64,000 nt of DNA from positions 244,784-308,783 of the forward strand of contig NZ_CH724143.1 in assembly GCF_000153325.1 (NCBI RefSeq), in the 5' to 3' direction. Origin of the DNA: Photobacterium sp. SKA34. GTDB taxonomy: Bacteria > Pseudomonadota > Gammaproteobacteria > Enterobacterales > Vibrionaceae. The notes under the pieces were generated by a model that was not told where the DNA came from, did no database searches, and worked only from the letters and a program-made list of their open reading frames with translations. A program made the translations under genes and the position numbers. This document shows, piece by piece, positions 31,565 through 41,789 of the stretch; position 1 is the stretch's first letter; every line of letters begins with the position of its first letter.

Positions 31565-32530
31565 ATGGATATTGAGTACGTGCTGAAAATAAAAAAACAC
31601 CCCACGCTGTATAAACGTTTCCCACAACTATTAACAGTAACCAATGGTGATAAACGCCAAGCGCAATGGTTATTTTATGGGAAAAATATTAGCCATTATG
31701 ATATTGAATTATTAAACAGTGCGGTACACGGTGATCTTCAATTACTGGCTGGCTGGAAAGTGGGATCTTATGATGTTTTCACGATCGCTAATGATCTTAC
31801 TGAACAAGCAGAACAAACACTGGCTGAATTACAATTAGATTACTTCCAACTTTCGGATCTTCCTGAGTTAGCTGAACCAGGGTTAGTCGTTTTCGATATG
31901 GACTCTACCGCAATTCAAATTGAATGTATTGATGAAATCGCTAAGTTAGCCGGCGTTGGAGAGCAAGTTGCTGAAGTAACAGAGCGTGCGATGCAAGGTG
32001 AACTTGATTTTGAGCAGAGCTTGCGCCAACGTGTTGGTACACTCGCAGGTGCTGATGAAGCGATCTTGGCCCAAGTAAAAGAAAATTTACCTTTTATGCC
32101 TGAGATGCGTGAAGTGGTGGCAACATTGCATGCCTATGGTTGGAAAGTAGCAATTGCTTCTGGCGGCTTTACTTATTTCTCTGATTATTTACAGCAAGAG
32201 TTAGATTTAGTAGGGGCGTTCTCGAATCAACTAGAAATCGTTGATGGTAAACTAACGGGGAATGTTCTTGGTGATGTGGTGGATGCGCAAGCAAAAGCAA
32301 ATATCCTGCAAGGTCTTGCTGAGCAATATGATATCGAACTACACAATACGGTCGCTGTGGGCGATGGAGCAAATGATCTGGTGATGATGAAAGCGGCAGG
32401 TTTAGGGATTGCTTATCACGCGAAACCGAAAGTTGAACAACAAGCACCAGCAGTGATCCGCCATGCGGATCTTGGTGGTATTTTATGTATCTTATCAGCA
32501 TCACTCGTACCACAACGACTAAGCTGGTAA
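31565..32530 (+). CDS. serB: phosphoserine phosphatase
   Basis: Final step of serine synthesis, hydrolysing O-phosphoserine. The 321-residue gammaproteobacterial form has an N-terminal ACT-like region, then the HAD core: nucleophile motif VVFDMDSTAIQIECIDEI (about 114-131), motif II ASGGF, and motif III VGDGANDLVMM (about 263-273). TAGGA precedes the ATG. Convergent with the PilZ gene. Confidence 0.97.
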   Translation: MDIEYVLKIKKHPTLYKRFPQLLTVTNGDKRQAQWLFYGKNISHYDIELLNSAVHGDLQLLAGWKVGSYDVFTIANDLTEQAEQTLAELQLDYFQLSDLPELAEPGLVVFDMDSTAIQIECIDEIAKLAGVGEQVAEVTERAMQGELDFEQSLRQRVGTLAGADEAILAQVKENLPFMPEMREVVATLHAYGWKVAIASGGFTYFSDYLQQELDLVGAFSNQLEIVDGKLTGNVLGDVVDAQAKANILQGLAEQYDIELHNTVAVGDGANDLVMMKAAGLGIAYHAKPKVEQQAPAVIRHADLGGILCILSASLVPQRLSW

Positions 32531-32620
32531 ATCATTTAGATATAGATAAAAAGTCGTTGATTGTCTCTATTTATTATAGAAACCATCAACGGCTTTTTTA
32601 ATGGATAAAGAGTCGCATTA

Positions 32621-34972
32621 TTAGCTGATCTCTAATCGAACTAACACTTCATCTGTTATATCAAATATTTCGCCACAACCGATCAAAGAAATAAATTCTG
32701 CTTCTAAAGCTCGTGCTCGATGGAGAGTTAAACGGGCTAATTCACTGAGCTTCTCACCAATTAACGCTGTTAAAGGATTAAAAACAGGTAAAGCTGTGAC
32801 ACGAATAGCGATAAAGCTTCCGCTTTTACGTGCAAATGAGATAAAGCGAATACGCTCTTCAACGCTATCAAACTCATAGCTGGCTTTGACTGTTATCTGT
32901 TTTATCTTGCCATCAATCTGCTCAAAAGCGATATAGAGTTCATTAACATAAGGTTCACGTATATTCTCGATAGGACGCATTGGATACGCTAACATTTCTT
33001 TTACTCGACGCTTAAACAATAAGCCAAGTTCAAAATGTTTTTGATCACCTAGTTGATAAAAAATATCAGCGAGTGGCGACAATGGAAAGTTCGATCCAAC
33101 AGCTTTGACTTTTATTTTGTGATCTATTTTTTCGGCAAAATAAGGAATGCTATTTAAACGCGTTAATAGCATTTGGTGCATAGCAAGCAACATAGCAGGA
33201 GAGGGAAGTTGCTCCTCACAAAGGGCAAACTTTTCTTCATTATTTTTAATGAGTTTACGTAAAAACTTTTCACCTACACGTGATTCTTGACTATCGCGTA
33301 TCGTAAGTTGGATATTTTTTCCGTTAGGGCTCGTACGAATCACTTGATAGGGCATTCGGCCTAAGATATCGAGCTTAGCTAAGCGCTGTAGTTGCTCAAA
33401 TTTAATCGCAACGGGATCATCTTTTTTACAGCGAAATGGCGTATCAAGATTAATATTGAGTCCACGGCTCGAAAAGTCGATCGATTGACCATGGCTAATT
33501 AATTGCCCTTGTTGATATAACGAGATCGTTGTTTTATAGCTAAAACGTGATTCACTGCGTTGAGGTTTTGGATCAAAATGGATCGCTTCAGCTAAACAAA
33601 CCGGATTTTTCGGATGCCTAAAAGGATTGATCGCTTGGCTCGATAATGTTGATTTCTGCGTTAAACGATAATCTGATTGGGTATTTTTATGGGTGATATC
33701 TTGCAGAACCCCAACATGGGTGAGATCTTGAAATTTCTCAATCATTTCGGGAGCAACATCATTGAGCTTTTCAAGCTCTTGTTGACGTAAAGGGTAAACC
33801 GTTAACCGCATTACTCGCCAGCTATCGCGGTGCGAGCCTAATTGCCAAAAAATACGGCGCTGCTCTTGGTCCATTTCAGGTAAGGCGGCAGAATAAAAAT
33901 AGCGTTGACCTTGATGATCGTGATGGAAGCAATAAATTAAGGTGCTAGATTGCTTTAGCCCTTTATGTCCTAGTGAAGCAATGCGCTGCTCTGATAATAA
34001 TTGATTGATCACGGGTTGATTACGTTCATCATGCCAGTATTGCCATAAATAACGGTTGTGATCGGTCAGTAAAGCGTATTTAAGCTCAGTATCAGAGAAA
34101 AAGAGAGGTAGCCCTACGGTATGTTTAAGAAAGCAATGTTCATAGCCTTGGGTACGCGCTTGAATAATTTTATCTTCATGATTATTTCGATGGCGGAGTA
34201 TGCCTTTATTTTGACTTGTGACGATCAGTTTTTTTAACGCTTCATTTTCACTTAGCGCAATAAGACGAAGCCATTTAAAGCTAGCGTCTTCAGGGTTATC
34301 ATCAATACCTAATACACGGTAGCGATGAGATTGCTCTAAAAGAGGCTCATTGTGTATTTCTGCCAATTGTGGGAAGTAAGCATCAATAGTTTGCCCTAAT
34401 CGATAGCTAAAGGCTGAGGGGACTTTAAACTTCGCTCCGGATGACGAAAGATCCGTCGTCATTCCCCAGATCTGTTGATTGAAAGGAATACTGATAGTTA
34501 CTGGTGTACTAATTTGTAGTCGATTTTCTTCCCGATGGAGATAATGACCAAAACGGATCAAATTAGCAGTAAATAACTCGGTGGTTGCTTTTTTCTCCGT
34601 CGATGTTGCACGCTCACCTTGTTGATGTAATTCTCTAAAATTATTATGCGTATTCACCAAGGCCTCATAGAGACCAACGCAATATTGATTATTGAAGACT
34701 TTACTACGACGGTGAAGAATATTAATAGCAACATCATCGAGCCAATGGGTTTGACCATTAAAAGTATAAGAGCGGCACTGACCTTTTACGCGACCACGTA
34801 AATCAATGATTTTTTTGCACGGGGTCATTAACCGATTAATTTCCATTTTGATACGGAGTTTGATTGGCCCTGATTCATTACTGGTTAAACTATCAAAAAC
34901 TTGGTGGAAATCTTCACTTCCATAAGCAGGTAGTAGTTGCTCTATGAGTGCTTTGTAATCGTCCAACTGCAT
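32621..34972 (-). CDS. double PilZ-domain c-di-GMP receptor
   Basis: Large cytoplasmic protein (783 residues from ATG 34972) with two PilZ regions. The first has REENR (upstream arginines) and DLSSSGAKFKV (about 170-180); the second has RSESRF and DFSSRGLNINL (about 475-530), matching the RxxxR and D/NxSxxG c-di-GMP motifs. A third region near the C-terminus is unassigned. A longer in-frame start at 35107 would leave 12 bp to radA and no room for promoters, so I prefer the internal ATG although its ribosome site is weak. Similar PilZ proteins lie beside radA in vibrios. Confidence 0.82.
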   Translation of the reverse strand: MQLDDYKALIEQLLPAYGSEDFHQVFDSLTSNESGPIKLRIKMEINRLMTPCKKIIDLRGRVKGQCRSYTFNGQTHWLDDVAINILHRRSKVFNNQYCVGLYEALVNTHNNFRELHQQGERATSTEKKATTELFTANLIRFGHYLHREENRLQISTPVTISIPFNQQIWGMTTDLSSSGAKFKVPSAFSYRLGQTIDAYFPQLAEIHNEPLLEQSHRYRVLGIDDNPEDASFKWLRLIALSENEALKKLIVTSQNKGILRHRNNHEDKIIQARTQGYEHCFLKHTVGLPLFFSDTELKYALLTDHNRYLWQYWHDERNQPVINQLLSEQRIASLGHKGLKQSSTLIYCFHHDHQGQRYFYSAALPEMDQEQRRIFWQLGSHRDSWRVMRLTVYPLRQQELEKLNDVAPEMIEKFQDLTHVGVLQDITHKNTQSDYRLTQKSTLSSQAINPFRHPKNPVCLAEAIHFDPKPQRSESRFSYKTTISLYQQGQLISHGQSIDFSSRGLNINLDTPFRCKKDDPVAIKFEQLQRLAKLDILGRMPYQVIRTSPNGKNIQLTIRDSQESRVGEKFLRKLIKNNEEKFALCEEQLPSPAMLLAMHQMLLTRLNSIPYFAEKIDHKIKVKAVGSNFPLSPLADIFYQLGDQKHFELGLLFKRRVKEMLAYPMRPIENIREPYVNELYIAFEQIDGKIKQITVKASYEFDSVEERIRFISFARKSGSFIAIRVTALPVFNPLTALIGEKLSELARLTLHRARALEAEFISLIGCGEIFDITDEVLVRLEIS

Positions 34973-35119
34973 TTTATTTTCTGTTAAAAGATTCACTGAT
35001 AGTATTATCTGCTGATGGTGATAAAAGTTTAATGAAAAGTAACAAAAATTCATATTTAAGTTGAGGTTTACATTGAATAATATTGGTTTATTCGATGGAT
35101 TAGACATTTAGGGTAAAGA

Positions 35120-36514
35120 ATGGCAAAAGCAGCAAAACGAGCATATGTTTGTAGTGATTGTGGGATGGACTTTGCTCGTTGGCAAGGTCAGTGCTCTGGA
35201 TGTAAATCGTGGAATACGATCACTGAATTTACGATCCCTAACACCAAATCTGGATTAACCAGTAGCTCGGCACGTTCAAGTATTGGCGGCTATGCGGGTG
35301 TTGTGGGGGGCGGTTCGAAAAAGCTTAATGAAGTTGAAACCGTTGAAGCTGAAAAAATGCTAACGGGCATTGGCGAGCTTGATCGTGTGTTATGTGGTGG
35401 TTTAACAACGGGATCAGTGAATATTATTTCTGGTGATCCGGGAGCAGGTAAAACAACGCTATTGTCAGATCTGGTTTCTCGGATGTCACAGCTGATGCCA
35501 TCACTTTACTGTACTGCAGAAGAATCACTGTCGCAGTTTAAGAATCGTGTAAATCGCCTCAAGCTAAATTGCAATGAAGATAATTTATATCTGATGGCGG
35601 AAACCAGTGTTGAAGCGATCATCGCAGAGCTTGAAGTAAAGCAAATCAAGTTTGCGGTAATTGACTCCATTCAGGCAGTATCAACAGAACTTGCCAATGG
35701 TAGTCCGGGTTCGCCATCGCAAGTAAAGGCGGCAGCGCAAGCATTAACTCAGTACTGTAAACAAAATAATGTGACGATGTTTTTGATCGCGCATGTGAAT
35801 AAAAATAATGAAATTGCCGGTCCTCAGACGCTTGTTCACATTGTCGATTCTCTGCTGCACATTGATACTAATGATGGTCAAGTACGTACCCTGCGCGCCA
35901 ATAAAAACCGTTTTGGTGATGTTGATACGGTAGGTATTTTCCGTATGACAGAGCGAGGTATGCTCAGTGTTGATAACCCAAGTGAGATCTTTTTATCTGG
36001 CTCAACAACGGAATCTTCAGGCTCTGCTATTACCTGTATTCGAAAAGGTAACCGTAATCTATTGTTAGAGATCCAGTGTTTAACCACTGAAACTGAAGGT
36101 GAATTTCCACAGCGTGTTTGTGTGGGGTTGAATATGAACCGGATTAAGATGCTAACGGGGATCTTACGTAAACATGCGAAGACTAAGATTTACCACGATA
36201 CCTTTTTTAATATTGTTGGTGGTTTGAAAATTGACGAGTCAGAAACCTGTATTGACTTGGCGCTGGTGGCTGCGTTGTTAAGTAGCCTTAATGAATTTGT
36301 GGTACCACGTACTACGTGCATTATGGGTGAACTTAGTCTTAACGGTGATGTGCGCCCAATTGATAGTGGTGTACCTCGAGTAAAAGAAGCAGCGCAGCAT
36401 GGTTTTACCGAAATTTTTATCCCTTTTCGTAACTACCATAAATCGATGGAAGGCTTAGGGGCGAAGATTACGCCTATCAAAACCATTCATGAACTGTTAG
36501 ATCTGATCAATTAA
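35120..36514 (+). CDS. radA: DNA repair protein RadA (Sms)
   Basis: RecA-like ATPase that processes recombination intermediates. The 464 residues contain an N-terminal zinc finger (CSDCG and CSGC, about 11-30), Walker A GDPGAGKTT, the RadA motif KNRFG (about 258-262), and a C-terminal Lon-protease-like domain with GELSLNGDVR. AGGGTAAAG precedes the ATG. Divergent from the PilZ gene across about 147 bp. Confidence 0.97.
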   Translation: MAKAAKRAYVCSDCGMDFARWQGQCSGCKSWNTITEFTIPNTKSGLTSSSARSSIGGYAGVVGGGSKKLNEVETVEAEKMLTGIGELDRVLCGGLTTGSVNIISGDPGAGKTTLLSDLVSRMSQLMPSLYCTAEESLSQFKNRVNRLKLNCNEDNLYLMAETSVEAIIAELEVKQIKFAVIDSIQAVSTELANGSPGSPSQVKAAAQALTQYCKQNNVTMFLIAHVNKNNEIAGPQTLVHIVDSLLHIDTNDGQVRTLRANKNRFGDVDTVGIFRMTERGMLSVDNPSEIFLSGSTTESSGSAITCIRKGNRNLLLEIQCLTTETEGEFPQRVCVGLNMNRIKMLTGILRKHAKTKIYHDTFFNIVGGLKIDESETCIDLALVAALLSSLNEFVVPRTTCIMGELSLNGDVRPIDSGVPRVKEAAQHGFTEIFIPFRNYHKSMEGLGAKITPIKTIHELLDLIN

Positions 36515-36520
36515 TGAAAA

Positions 36521-36568
36521 AGCGAGAGGTGTTTCTTTTGAGTAAAGAGCAGTGCCTCTCGTTTTTCG
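36521..36568 (+). terminator. terminator after radA
   Basis: CGAGAGG / CCTCTCG stem with an inner TCTTT/AAAGA pairing, followed by TTTTTCG. Also usable for the convergent M23 gene. Confidence 0.65.
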
Positions 36569-36581
36569 TTATAGCTTACCG

Positions 36582-37565
36582 TTAAGGTGTGTTGGCTTGT
36601 TTTGGGTTTGATTTCGGCTGATTAACGGTTTGAAACATAGCTTCATGATTTTGAGAAGCAAGCTGTACCTGCATCTCAACCATACTACCAACTGTGTTGA
36701 GTAAGGATGCCCATTGCACATTGGGTTCTTTTTTAAAGATGGTGTCGAAACTTTTAATATCCCAATCGACAAAGGGACGTGGATTTAATGGTTTACCTAA
36801 AAAGTGGATCTCATAATGGAGATGGGGACCTGTTGAAAGACCTGAATTTCCAGTCCAGCCAATCAATTGACCCTTATTAACAAATTGCCCTGCTTTGACA
36901 TTAAATTTGCTCATGTGAGAGTAAGTCGATACAAACCCCATAGCGTGATTTAAGATTAGCTGATTACCATAACCACGTTGGCTTTTATTCACTTTCTCTA
37001 TTACAGCATCGGCAGGGGCATAAATCGGCGTACCTCTTTTTGCCGCAAAGTCTAAGCCATCATGCCTTTTTCGTTGTTTGGTAATGGGATGTACACGAGT
37101 ACCAAATCCCGATGTTAATTGTACATTCGGGGTGGGCTTACCATTAGGAATAAGCTGAAACAGTGTTGCTTTCATCGCCGAATCAATCGCTGCAGTATTA
37201 ACGCGTTCTTGAAGATTAAGATCTTTATTTGTTTCATGTAATCCCAGCACATATTCCATGTCATCAATACGCTGATTCAGTATTTTTAATACTTGTTTTT
37301 TTTGCTCTATTGTCGCTTTCAACGTTTGATTTAATGCGGTTTCTTCAGATAATGATGCACTGAGCTCTAAGGCTTGGTTTTGTAGTTTAGAAAGTTGCTG
37401 GTGGGAGTGTTGGGCTGAGACATAAAGCTCAAACATGGTTTGTGTACTGTAGATAAGCACGCTACAAAATAGAAATAGGGCGATATAACGAAAATGGTTA
37501 GTCAGTAATGTTTTTTTATTACTATTACGTAGTTTTGTAGTAAACGATTTTATATTAAACATCAT
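36582..37565 (-). CDS. M23-family metallopeptidase, membrane-anchored
   Basis: Predicted peptidoglycan endopeptidase or amidase activator of the LytM type. About 327 residues: an N-terminal membrane anchor (about 24-46), a coiled coil (50-105), and an M23 domain (about 145-245) with GFGTRVHPITKQRKRHDGLDF and GPHLHYEIHF, the zinc and catalytic His residues being present, so likely active. The C-terminal 70 residues are low in homology. Start uncertain: an in-frame TTG at 37586 is possible; neither has a good ribosome site. Confidence 0.85.
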   Translation of the reverse strand: MMFNIKSFTTKLRNSNKKTLLTNHFRYIALFLFCSVLIYSTQTMFELYVSAQHSHQQLSKLQNQALELSASLSEETALNQTLKATIEQKKQVLKILNQRIDDMEYVLGLHETNKDLNLQERVNTAAIDSAMKATLFQLIPNGKPTPNVQLTSGFGTRVHPITKQRKRHDGLDFAAKRGTPIYAPADAVIEKVNKSQRGYGNQLILNHAMGFVSTYSHMSKFNVKAGQFVNKGQLIGWTGNSGLSTGPHLHYEIHFLGKPLNPRPFVDWDIKSFDTIFKKEPNVQWASLLNTVGSMVEMQVQLASQNHEAMFQTVNQPKSNPKQANTP

Positions 37566-37699
37566 AAAAGAAGACACATTGAGCAATTTCTGAAGTTAGA
37601 GTCTATGTGTTCAGAACAATTATTGCTAGTTACCTTACTCTCATTTGTGTAACAGCTATACGGTTTTATAGTCTTATCTCCCCTGTTTTTATTAAGAAA

Positions 37700-37738
37700 T
37701 AAAAAAGAGCAACCGAAGTTGCTCTTTATATTTTTGTT
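37700..37738 (-). terminator. terminator after ettA
   Basis: On the minus strand AGAGCAAC-TTCG-GTTGCTCT followed by six T, just past the ettA stop. Confidence 0.85.
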
Positions 37739-37751
37739 ATTGGTTTAGCGC

Positions 37752-39419
37752 TTATTTAGCAATACGCTTGTACTTAATACGGTGTGGTTCTGCCGCATCA
37801 GCGCCCAGCGTTTTCTTCAACCAATCGGTGTATTCAGTAAAGTTACCTTCAAAGAAGCTCACCTGACCTTCATCACGGTAGTCAAGAATATGGGTTGCTA
37901 CACGGTCGAGGAACCAACGGTCGTGCGAGATCACCATTGCACAACCAGGGAACTCTAGTAGCGCTTCTTCAAGTGCACGTAGCGTTTCAACGTCAAGGTC
38001 GTTGGTTGGCTCATCGAGCAGTAATACGTTACCGCCTGCTTTCAGTAACTTTGCAAGGTGAACACGGTTACGTTCACCACCAGAGAGATCGCCAATGCGT
38101 TTCTGATGATCACTGCCTTTGAAGTTAAAACGAGAGACATAAGCACGTGCAGGAATTTCGAAGTTGTTGATCTTGATGATATCAGCGCCTTCAGAAATTT
38201 CTTGGTAAACCGTGTTGTTGTCGTTCATGCTATCGCGGAACTGATCAACCGATGCCAATTTAACCGTATCACCTAGCTCAATCGTGCCTGAATCAGGTTG
38301 CTCTGTGCCACTTAGCATTTTAAATAGCGTTGATTTACCCGCGCCGTTAGCACCGATGATACCGACGATAGCACCTTTAGGCATACTGAATGATAAGTCA
38401 TCAATTAATACGCGATCACCGAACGATTTAGTCAGGTTTTTCACTTCGATAACTTTATCACCTAGACGCTCACCTGGCGGAATAAATAGCTCGTTAGTCT
38501 CATTACGCTTTTGGTGTTCGTTAGTGCTTAGCTCTTCAAAGCGTGCCATACGTGCTTTCGATTTCGCTTGGCGGCCTTTAGGGTTTTGACGAACCCACTC
38601 TAGCTCTTTCTCGATGGTTTTTTGTAGTGCACGCTCTTGAGAAGCTTCTTGTTTTAGACGCGCATCTTTTTGCTCAAGCCAAGAGGTGTAGTTACCTTGC
38701 CATGGAATACCTTCACCACGGTCAAGCTCTAAAATCCAACCTGCCGCGTTATCAAGGAAGTAACGGTCGTGCGTGATAGCCACAACAGTACCGTTGTAAT
38801 CAACCAAAAAGTGCTCAAGCCATGCCACTGATTCTGCATCTAAGTGGTTGGTTGGTTCGTCCAGTAGAAGCATGTCAGGCTTATCAAGCAGTAGACGACA
38901 AATCGCGACACGGCGACGCTCACCACCCGATAGGTTCTTAATCACAGCATCCCAGTCAGGTAGGCGTAGGGCATCTGCTGCACGCTCAAGTTGCATACCA
39001 AGGTTGTGACCATCTTTAGTTTCGATCAGCGCTTCAAGGTCGCCTTGCTCTTTTGCAAGTGCATCAAAATCTGCATCAGGTTCTGCGTAAGCTGCGTATA
39101 CTTGATCTAAACGTATCAGTGCTTCTTTTACATCAGACACTGATTCTTCAACGATTTCACGTACCGTTTTACTTTCATCTAGAATTGGTTCCTGAGGAAG
39201 GTAACCGATTTTTAGACCAGCTTGAGGGCGCGCTTCACCTTCGATATCGGTATCGATACCCGCCATAATGCGAAGTAGTGTTGATTTACCGGCACCGTTT
39301 AGACCTAGGACACCGATCTTAGCGCCAGGGAAAAAGCTTAGTGAAATATCTTTTAAAATTTGACGCTTAGGTGGGACGATTTTTCCCACTCGCGACATGG
39401 TATAGACGTAATCAGCCAT
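37752..39419 (-). CDS. ettA: energy-dependent translational throttle EttA
   Basis: ABC-F ATPase that binds the ribosomal E site and gates the first elongation step with ATP level. 555 residues, identical in length to E. coli EttA: two ABC domains with Walker A GLNGAGKST and GANGAGKST, signatures LSGGERRRVAICRLLL and LSGGERNRVHLAKLL, and Walker B LLLDEPTNHLD / LLLDEPTNDLD, joined by a charged linker with the arm motif. No membrane domain, as expected. Divergent from slt. Confidence 0.96.
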   Translation of the reverse strand: MADYVYTMSRVGKIVPPKRQILKDISLSFFPGAKIGVLGLNGAGKSTLLRIMAGIDTDIEGEARPQAGLKIGYLPQEPILDESKTVREIVEESVSDVKEALIRLDQVYAAYAEPDADFDALAKEQGDLEALIETKDGHNLGMQLERAADALRLPDWDAVIKNLSGGERRRVAICRLLLDKPDMLLLDEPTNHLDAESVAWLEHFLVDYNGTVVAITHDRYFLDNAAGWILELDRGEGIPWQGNYTSWLEQKDARLKQEASQERALQKTIEKELEWVRQNPKGRQAKSKARMARFEELSTNEHQKRNETNELFIPPGERLGDKVIEVKNLTKSFGDRVLIDDLSFSMPKGAIVGIIGANGAGKSTLFKMLSGTEQPDSGTIELGDTVKLASVDQFRDSMNDNNTVYQEISEGADIIKINNFEIPARAYVSRFNFKGSDHQKRIGDLSGGERNRVHLAKLLKAGGNVLLLDEPTNDLDVETLRALEEALLEFPGCAMVISHDRWFLDRVATHILDYRDEGQVSFFEGNFTEYTDWLKKTLGADAAEPHRIKYKRIAK

Positions 39420-39694
39420 ATCCGTGTGTGATCTCTACTTAAAAAATGAAAGGGAATATTTTACCTGTTCTGGACTGAAGTTTAACAGAATTGTTTATAT
39501 TTAGTGGTGAGAGTAATAAAAAACTGACTCAAAAAAGCAGGTTGATTTCGCATTAATGTTACAAAAGGCTATTCTGTTATCTGAATCGGCTTATGAATTA
39601 TTTGCTAATATTATTGTCTCAGATTTAGTTGCTGGTACCGTTTAGCCATAGCAACAGGGATTTTACTTTTATCTATATTGACATGGAGCTTCTA

Positions 39695-41632
39695 GTGCCA
39701 CGCATTCCAACTTCCCCTAATATTTTTTCAATAGCACTGTTATCACTGGGTATTGTTAGCACGTTTACAGTGCAGGCAGCATCGTTAGAGCAACAGCGTA
39801 CTTGGTATGATCAAGCGCAATCAGCGTTTGATAAAAAAGACATGGCAACATTTAACGCTAACAAAAGAAAATTAGGTGGGTATCCGCTATATCCATACTT
39901 GGAATACCGTCTATTTAATAAAGACTTAGATGATAAAACACCTAGCCAAGTAAAAATCTTTGTTAACAAATATAAGGCATTGCCTTTTAGCCAAACCATT
40001 CAGCGTAACTACTTGTCTTCTCTTGCTGGAGATGACAGGTGGCGCGATTTCCTATCGGTACAGCCGACAGAGCCAAGTCGCACTTCTCTAAAATGTTCTT
40101 ACTTCTATGCTAAGAGCCAAACGGGCCATGCAAGCCAAGCGTGGGCGGGAGCCGAGAAACTGTGGAAGACGGGGAGTTCATTGCCTTCGGTTTGTGATCC
40201 ATTATTAGATGCATGGACTGCTGCGGGGAAACGTACTAATACATTGATCCTTGATCGTATGTTGCTAGCGTTTGAAAAAGGAAATAAGAGTTTAGTGGCT
40301 TACCTTGATAAACAATTATCGGGTAGTGCACAAGCAACAGGGGATAAAATCCTTGCGCTATTAGATAAGCCTCAAGGTGTTGCTGATTTTGCTAAACAAA
40401 GCAAAGTGACGAAGTTCAACCAAGCGTTAACTGAACCTGCATATTATCGATTAGCTCGTACTGATGTTAAGCAAGCTGTTGCTTCATATAACCAAGTGGT
40501 TTCAGGTCAGCATTTTGATAAAGCGACCAAGCAAGTATTGGCTGATGCGGTTGCATCACGACTTATGTCAACCAGCGATCCTGTGCTAGCGAAATGGCGT
40601 GATAGTAAACTGAAAACGAGCCAGAACGTAAGTATTTTAGAGCGCCGTATTCGTAATTCGATCCGTGAAGCGGATTGGAGTAGCGTACAAACGTGGATCA
40701 ATCGTCTACCCAAAGAGGCGAAAGATAGCTCTCGCTGGACATTCTGGGAAGCTCAGCTGCTAGCAAAAAAAGGCCAGAAGAAGCAAGCAGATAAAATTTA
40801 TCAATCACTGTTAGGCGAACGTGATTTTTACAGTGCTGCCGCTGCAACAATTTTACACAAGCCGATTGTATACCCTAATCAAAAAGGGCCAACTTCGACG
40901 AAGCTGATCCAGCCACATATAAAGACATTAAAGCGTATTGGTGAGTTGATTGATACTGATAGGTTGGTAGCAGCTAACCGTGAATGGGGCTATTTGTTAT
41001 CGAAAGCTCAAGGGGTACAAACTAAACGTCAGTTAGCGGTTTATGCGGAAAAACATAAGTGGCATCACTTAGCGGTTCAGGCGACTATTTCAGGTAAATT
41101 GTGGGATCATATGGCACTTCGTTTTCCACTCGCGCATAAATGGTGGTTTGACTTCTTTAGTAAAAAACGTGGTATACCGACATCAACCATGATGGCATTA
41201 GCTCGACAAGAAAGTGCCTTAAATATTCATGCACAATCACACGTTGGTGCGCGTGGCTTAATGCAATTAATGCCAGCAACAGCAGCGCATACGGCGAAGA
41301 AATTAGGTCGAGATTATTCCGGTAAAGAAAGCTTATTCGATCCCGGCGTTAATATTCGCTTAGGCAGTGGCTATCTAAAAATGATGCTAGATAAAAACGA
41401 CGATAATCGTATCTATTCTTTTGCCTCGTATAACGCAGGACCTGGTCGTGTAAGACAGTGGAAAAAACAGACCGATGGTAAGTTAGATGTGTATAGCTTT
41501 ATTGAGCAAATTCCATTTAATGAAACTCGAGGTTATGTGCAAAACGTGCTTATGTTCGATGTGTACTACAACGAACTAATGGGTAAAAAGGCACCGTTAT
41601 TAACACAGAAAGAATTAAAAGCACGTTATTAA
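39695..41632 (+). CDS. slt: soluble lytic murein transglycosylase Slt
   Basis: Periplasmic exo-acting enzyme that cleaves MurNAc-GlcNAc bonds with formation of anhydroMurNAc. I chose the GTG at 39695 because GGAG lies 7 bases before it; it gives a clean signal peptide ending near VQAAS and 645 residues, the E. coli size. Earlier ATGs lack ribosome sites. The N-terminal superhelical U domain is followed by the SLT domain with catalytic Glu in ARQESALN, then GARGLMQLMPATA and SYNAGPGRV. The slt-trpR-yjjX order is as in E. coli. Confidence 0.94.
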   Translation: MPRIPTSPNIFSIALLSLGIVSTFTVQAASLEQQRTWYDQAQSAFDKKDMATFNANKRKLGGYPLYPYLEYRLFNKDLDDKTPSQVKIFVNKYKALPFSQTIQRNYLSSLAGDDRWRDFLSVQPTEPSRTSLKCSYFYAKSQTGHASQAWAGAEKLWKTGSSLPSVCDPLLDAWTAAGKRTNTLILDRMLLAFEKGNKSLVAYLDKQLSGSAQATGDKILALLDKPQGVADFAKQSKVTKFNQALTEPAYYRLARTDVKQAVASYNQVVSGQHFDKATKQVLADAVASRLMSTSDPVLAKWRDSKLKTSQNVSILERRIRNSIREADWSSVQTWINRLPKEAKDSSRWTFWEAQLLAKKGQKKQADKIYQSLLGERDFYSAAAATILHKPIVYPNQKGPTSTKLIQPHIKTLKRIGELIDTDRLVAANREWGYLLSKAQGVQTKRQLAVYAEKHKWHHLAVQATISGKLWDHMALRFPLAHKWWFDFFSKKRGIPTSTMMALARQESALNIHAQSHVGARGLMQLMPATAAHTAKKLGRDYSGKESLFDPGVNIRLGSGYLKMMLDKNDDNRIYSFASYNAGPGRVRQWKKQTDGKLDVYSFIEQIPFNETRGYVQNVLMFDVYYNELMGKKAPLLTQKELKARY

Positions 41633-41663
41633 TAACAGCGACTTACCTATCGCGATTAACCAT

Positions 41664-41696
41664 AAAAGCCGAGTGTCGTGACACTCGGCTTTTTAT
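41664..41696 (+). terminator. terminator after slt
   Basis: AAAAGCCGAGTGT-CGTG-ACACTCGGCTTTTT, a long perfect stem with T run. Confidence 0.9.
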
Positions 41697-41789
41697 TATT
41701 TGTAATAACGAGAATTACTGGCTGATATCTTGGTGTCGATAGATTATCAAGGTACACTGCAGCAAGATGACATACCTGATGAGGTAACT

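Noticed and set aside
31421..31627. Minus-strand open frame in the ytjB/serB gap
   Set aside because: It overlaps the serB start, is AT-rich by chance and has no start signal.
41697..41789. trp operator before trpR
   Set aside because: No recognisable palindrome with the ACTAGT-type core was found, so autoregulation is not claimed.
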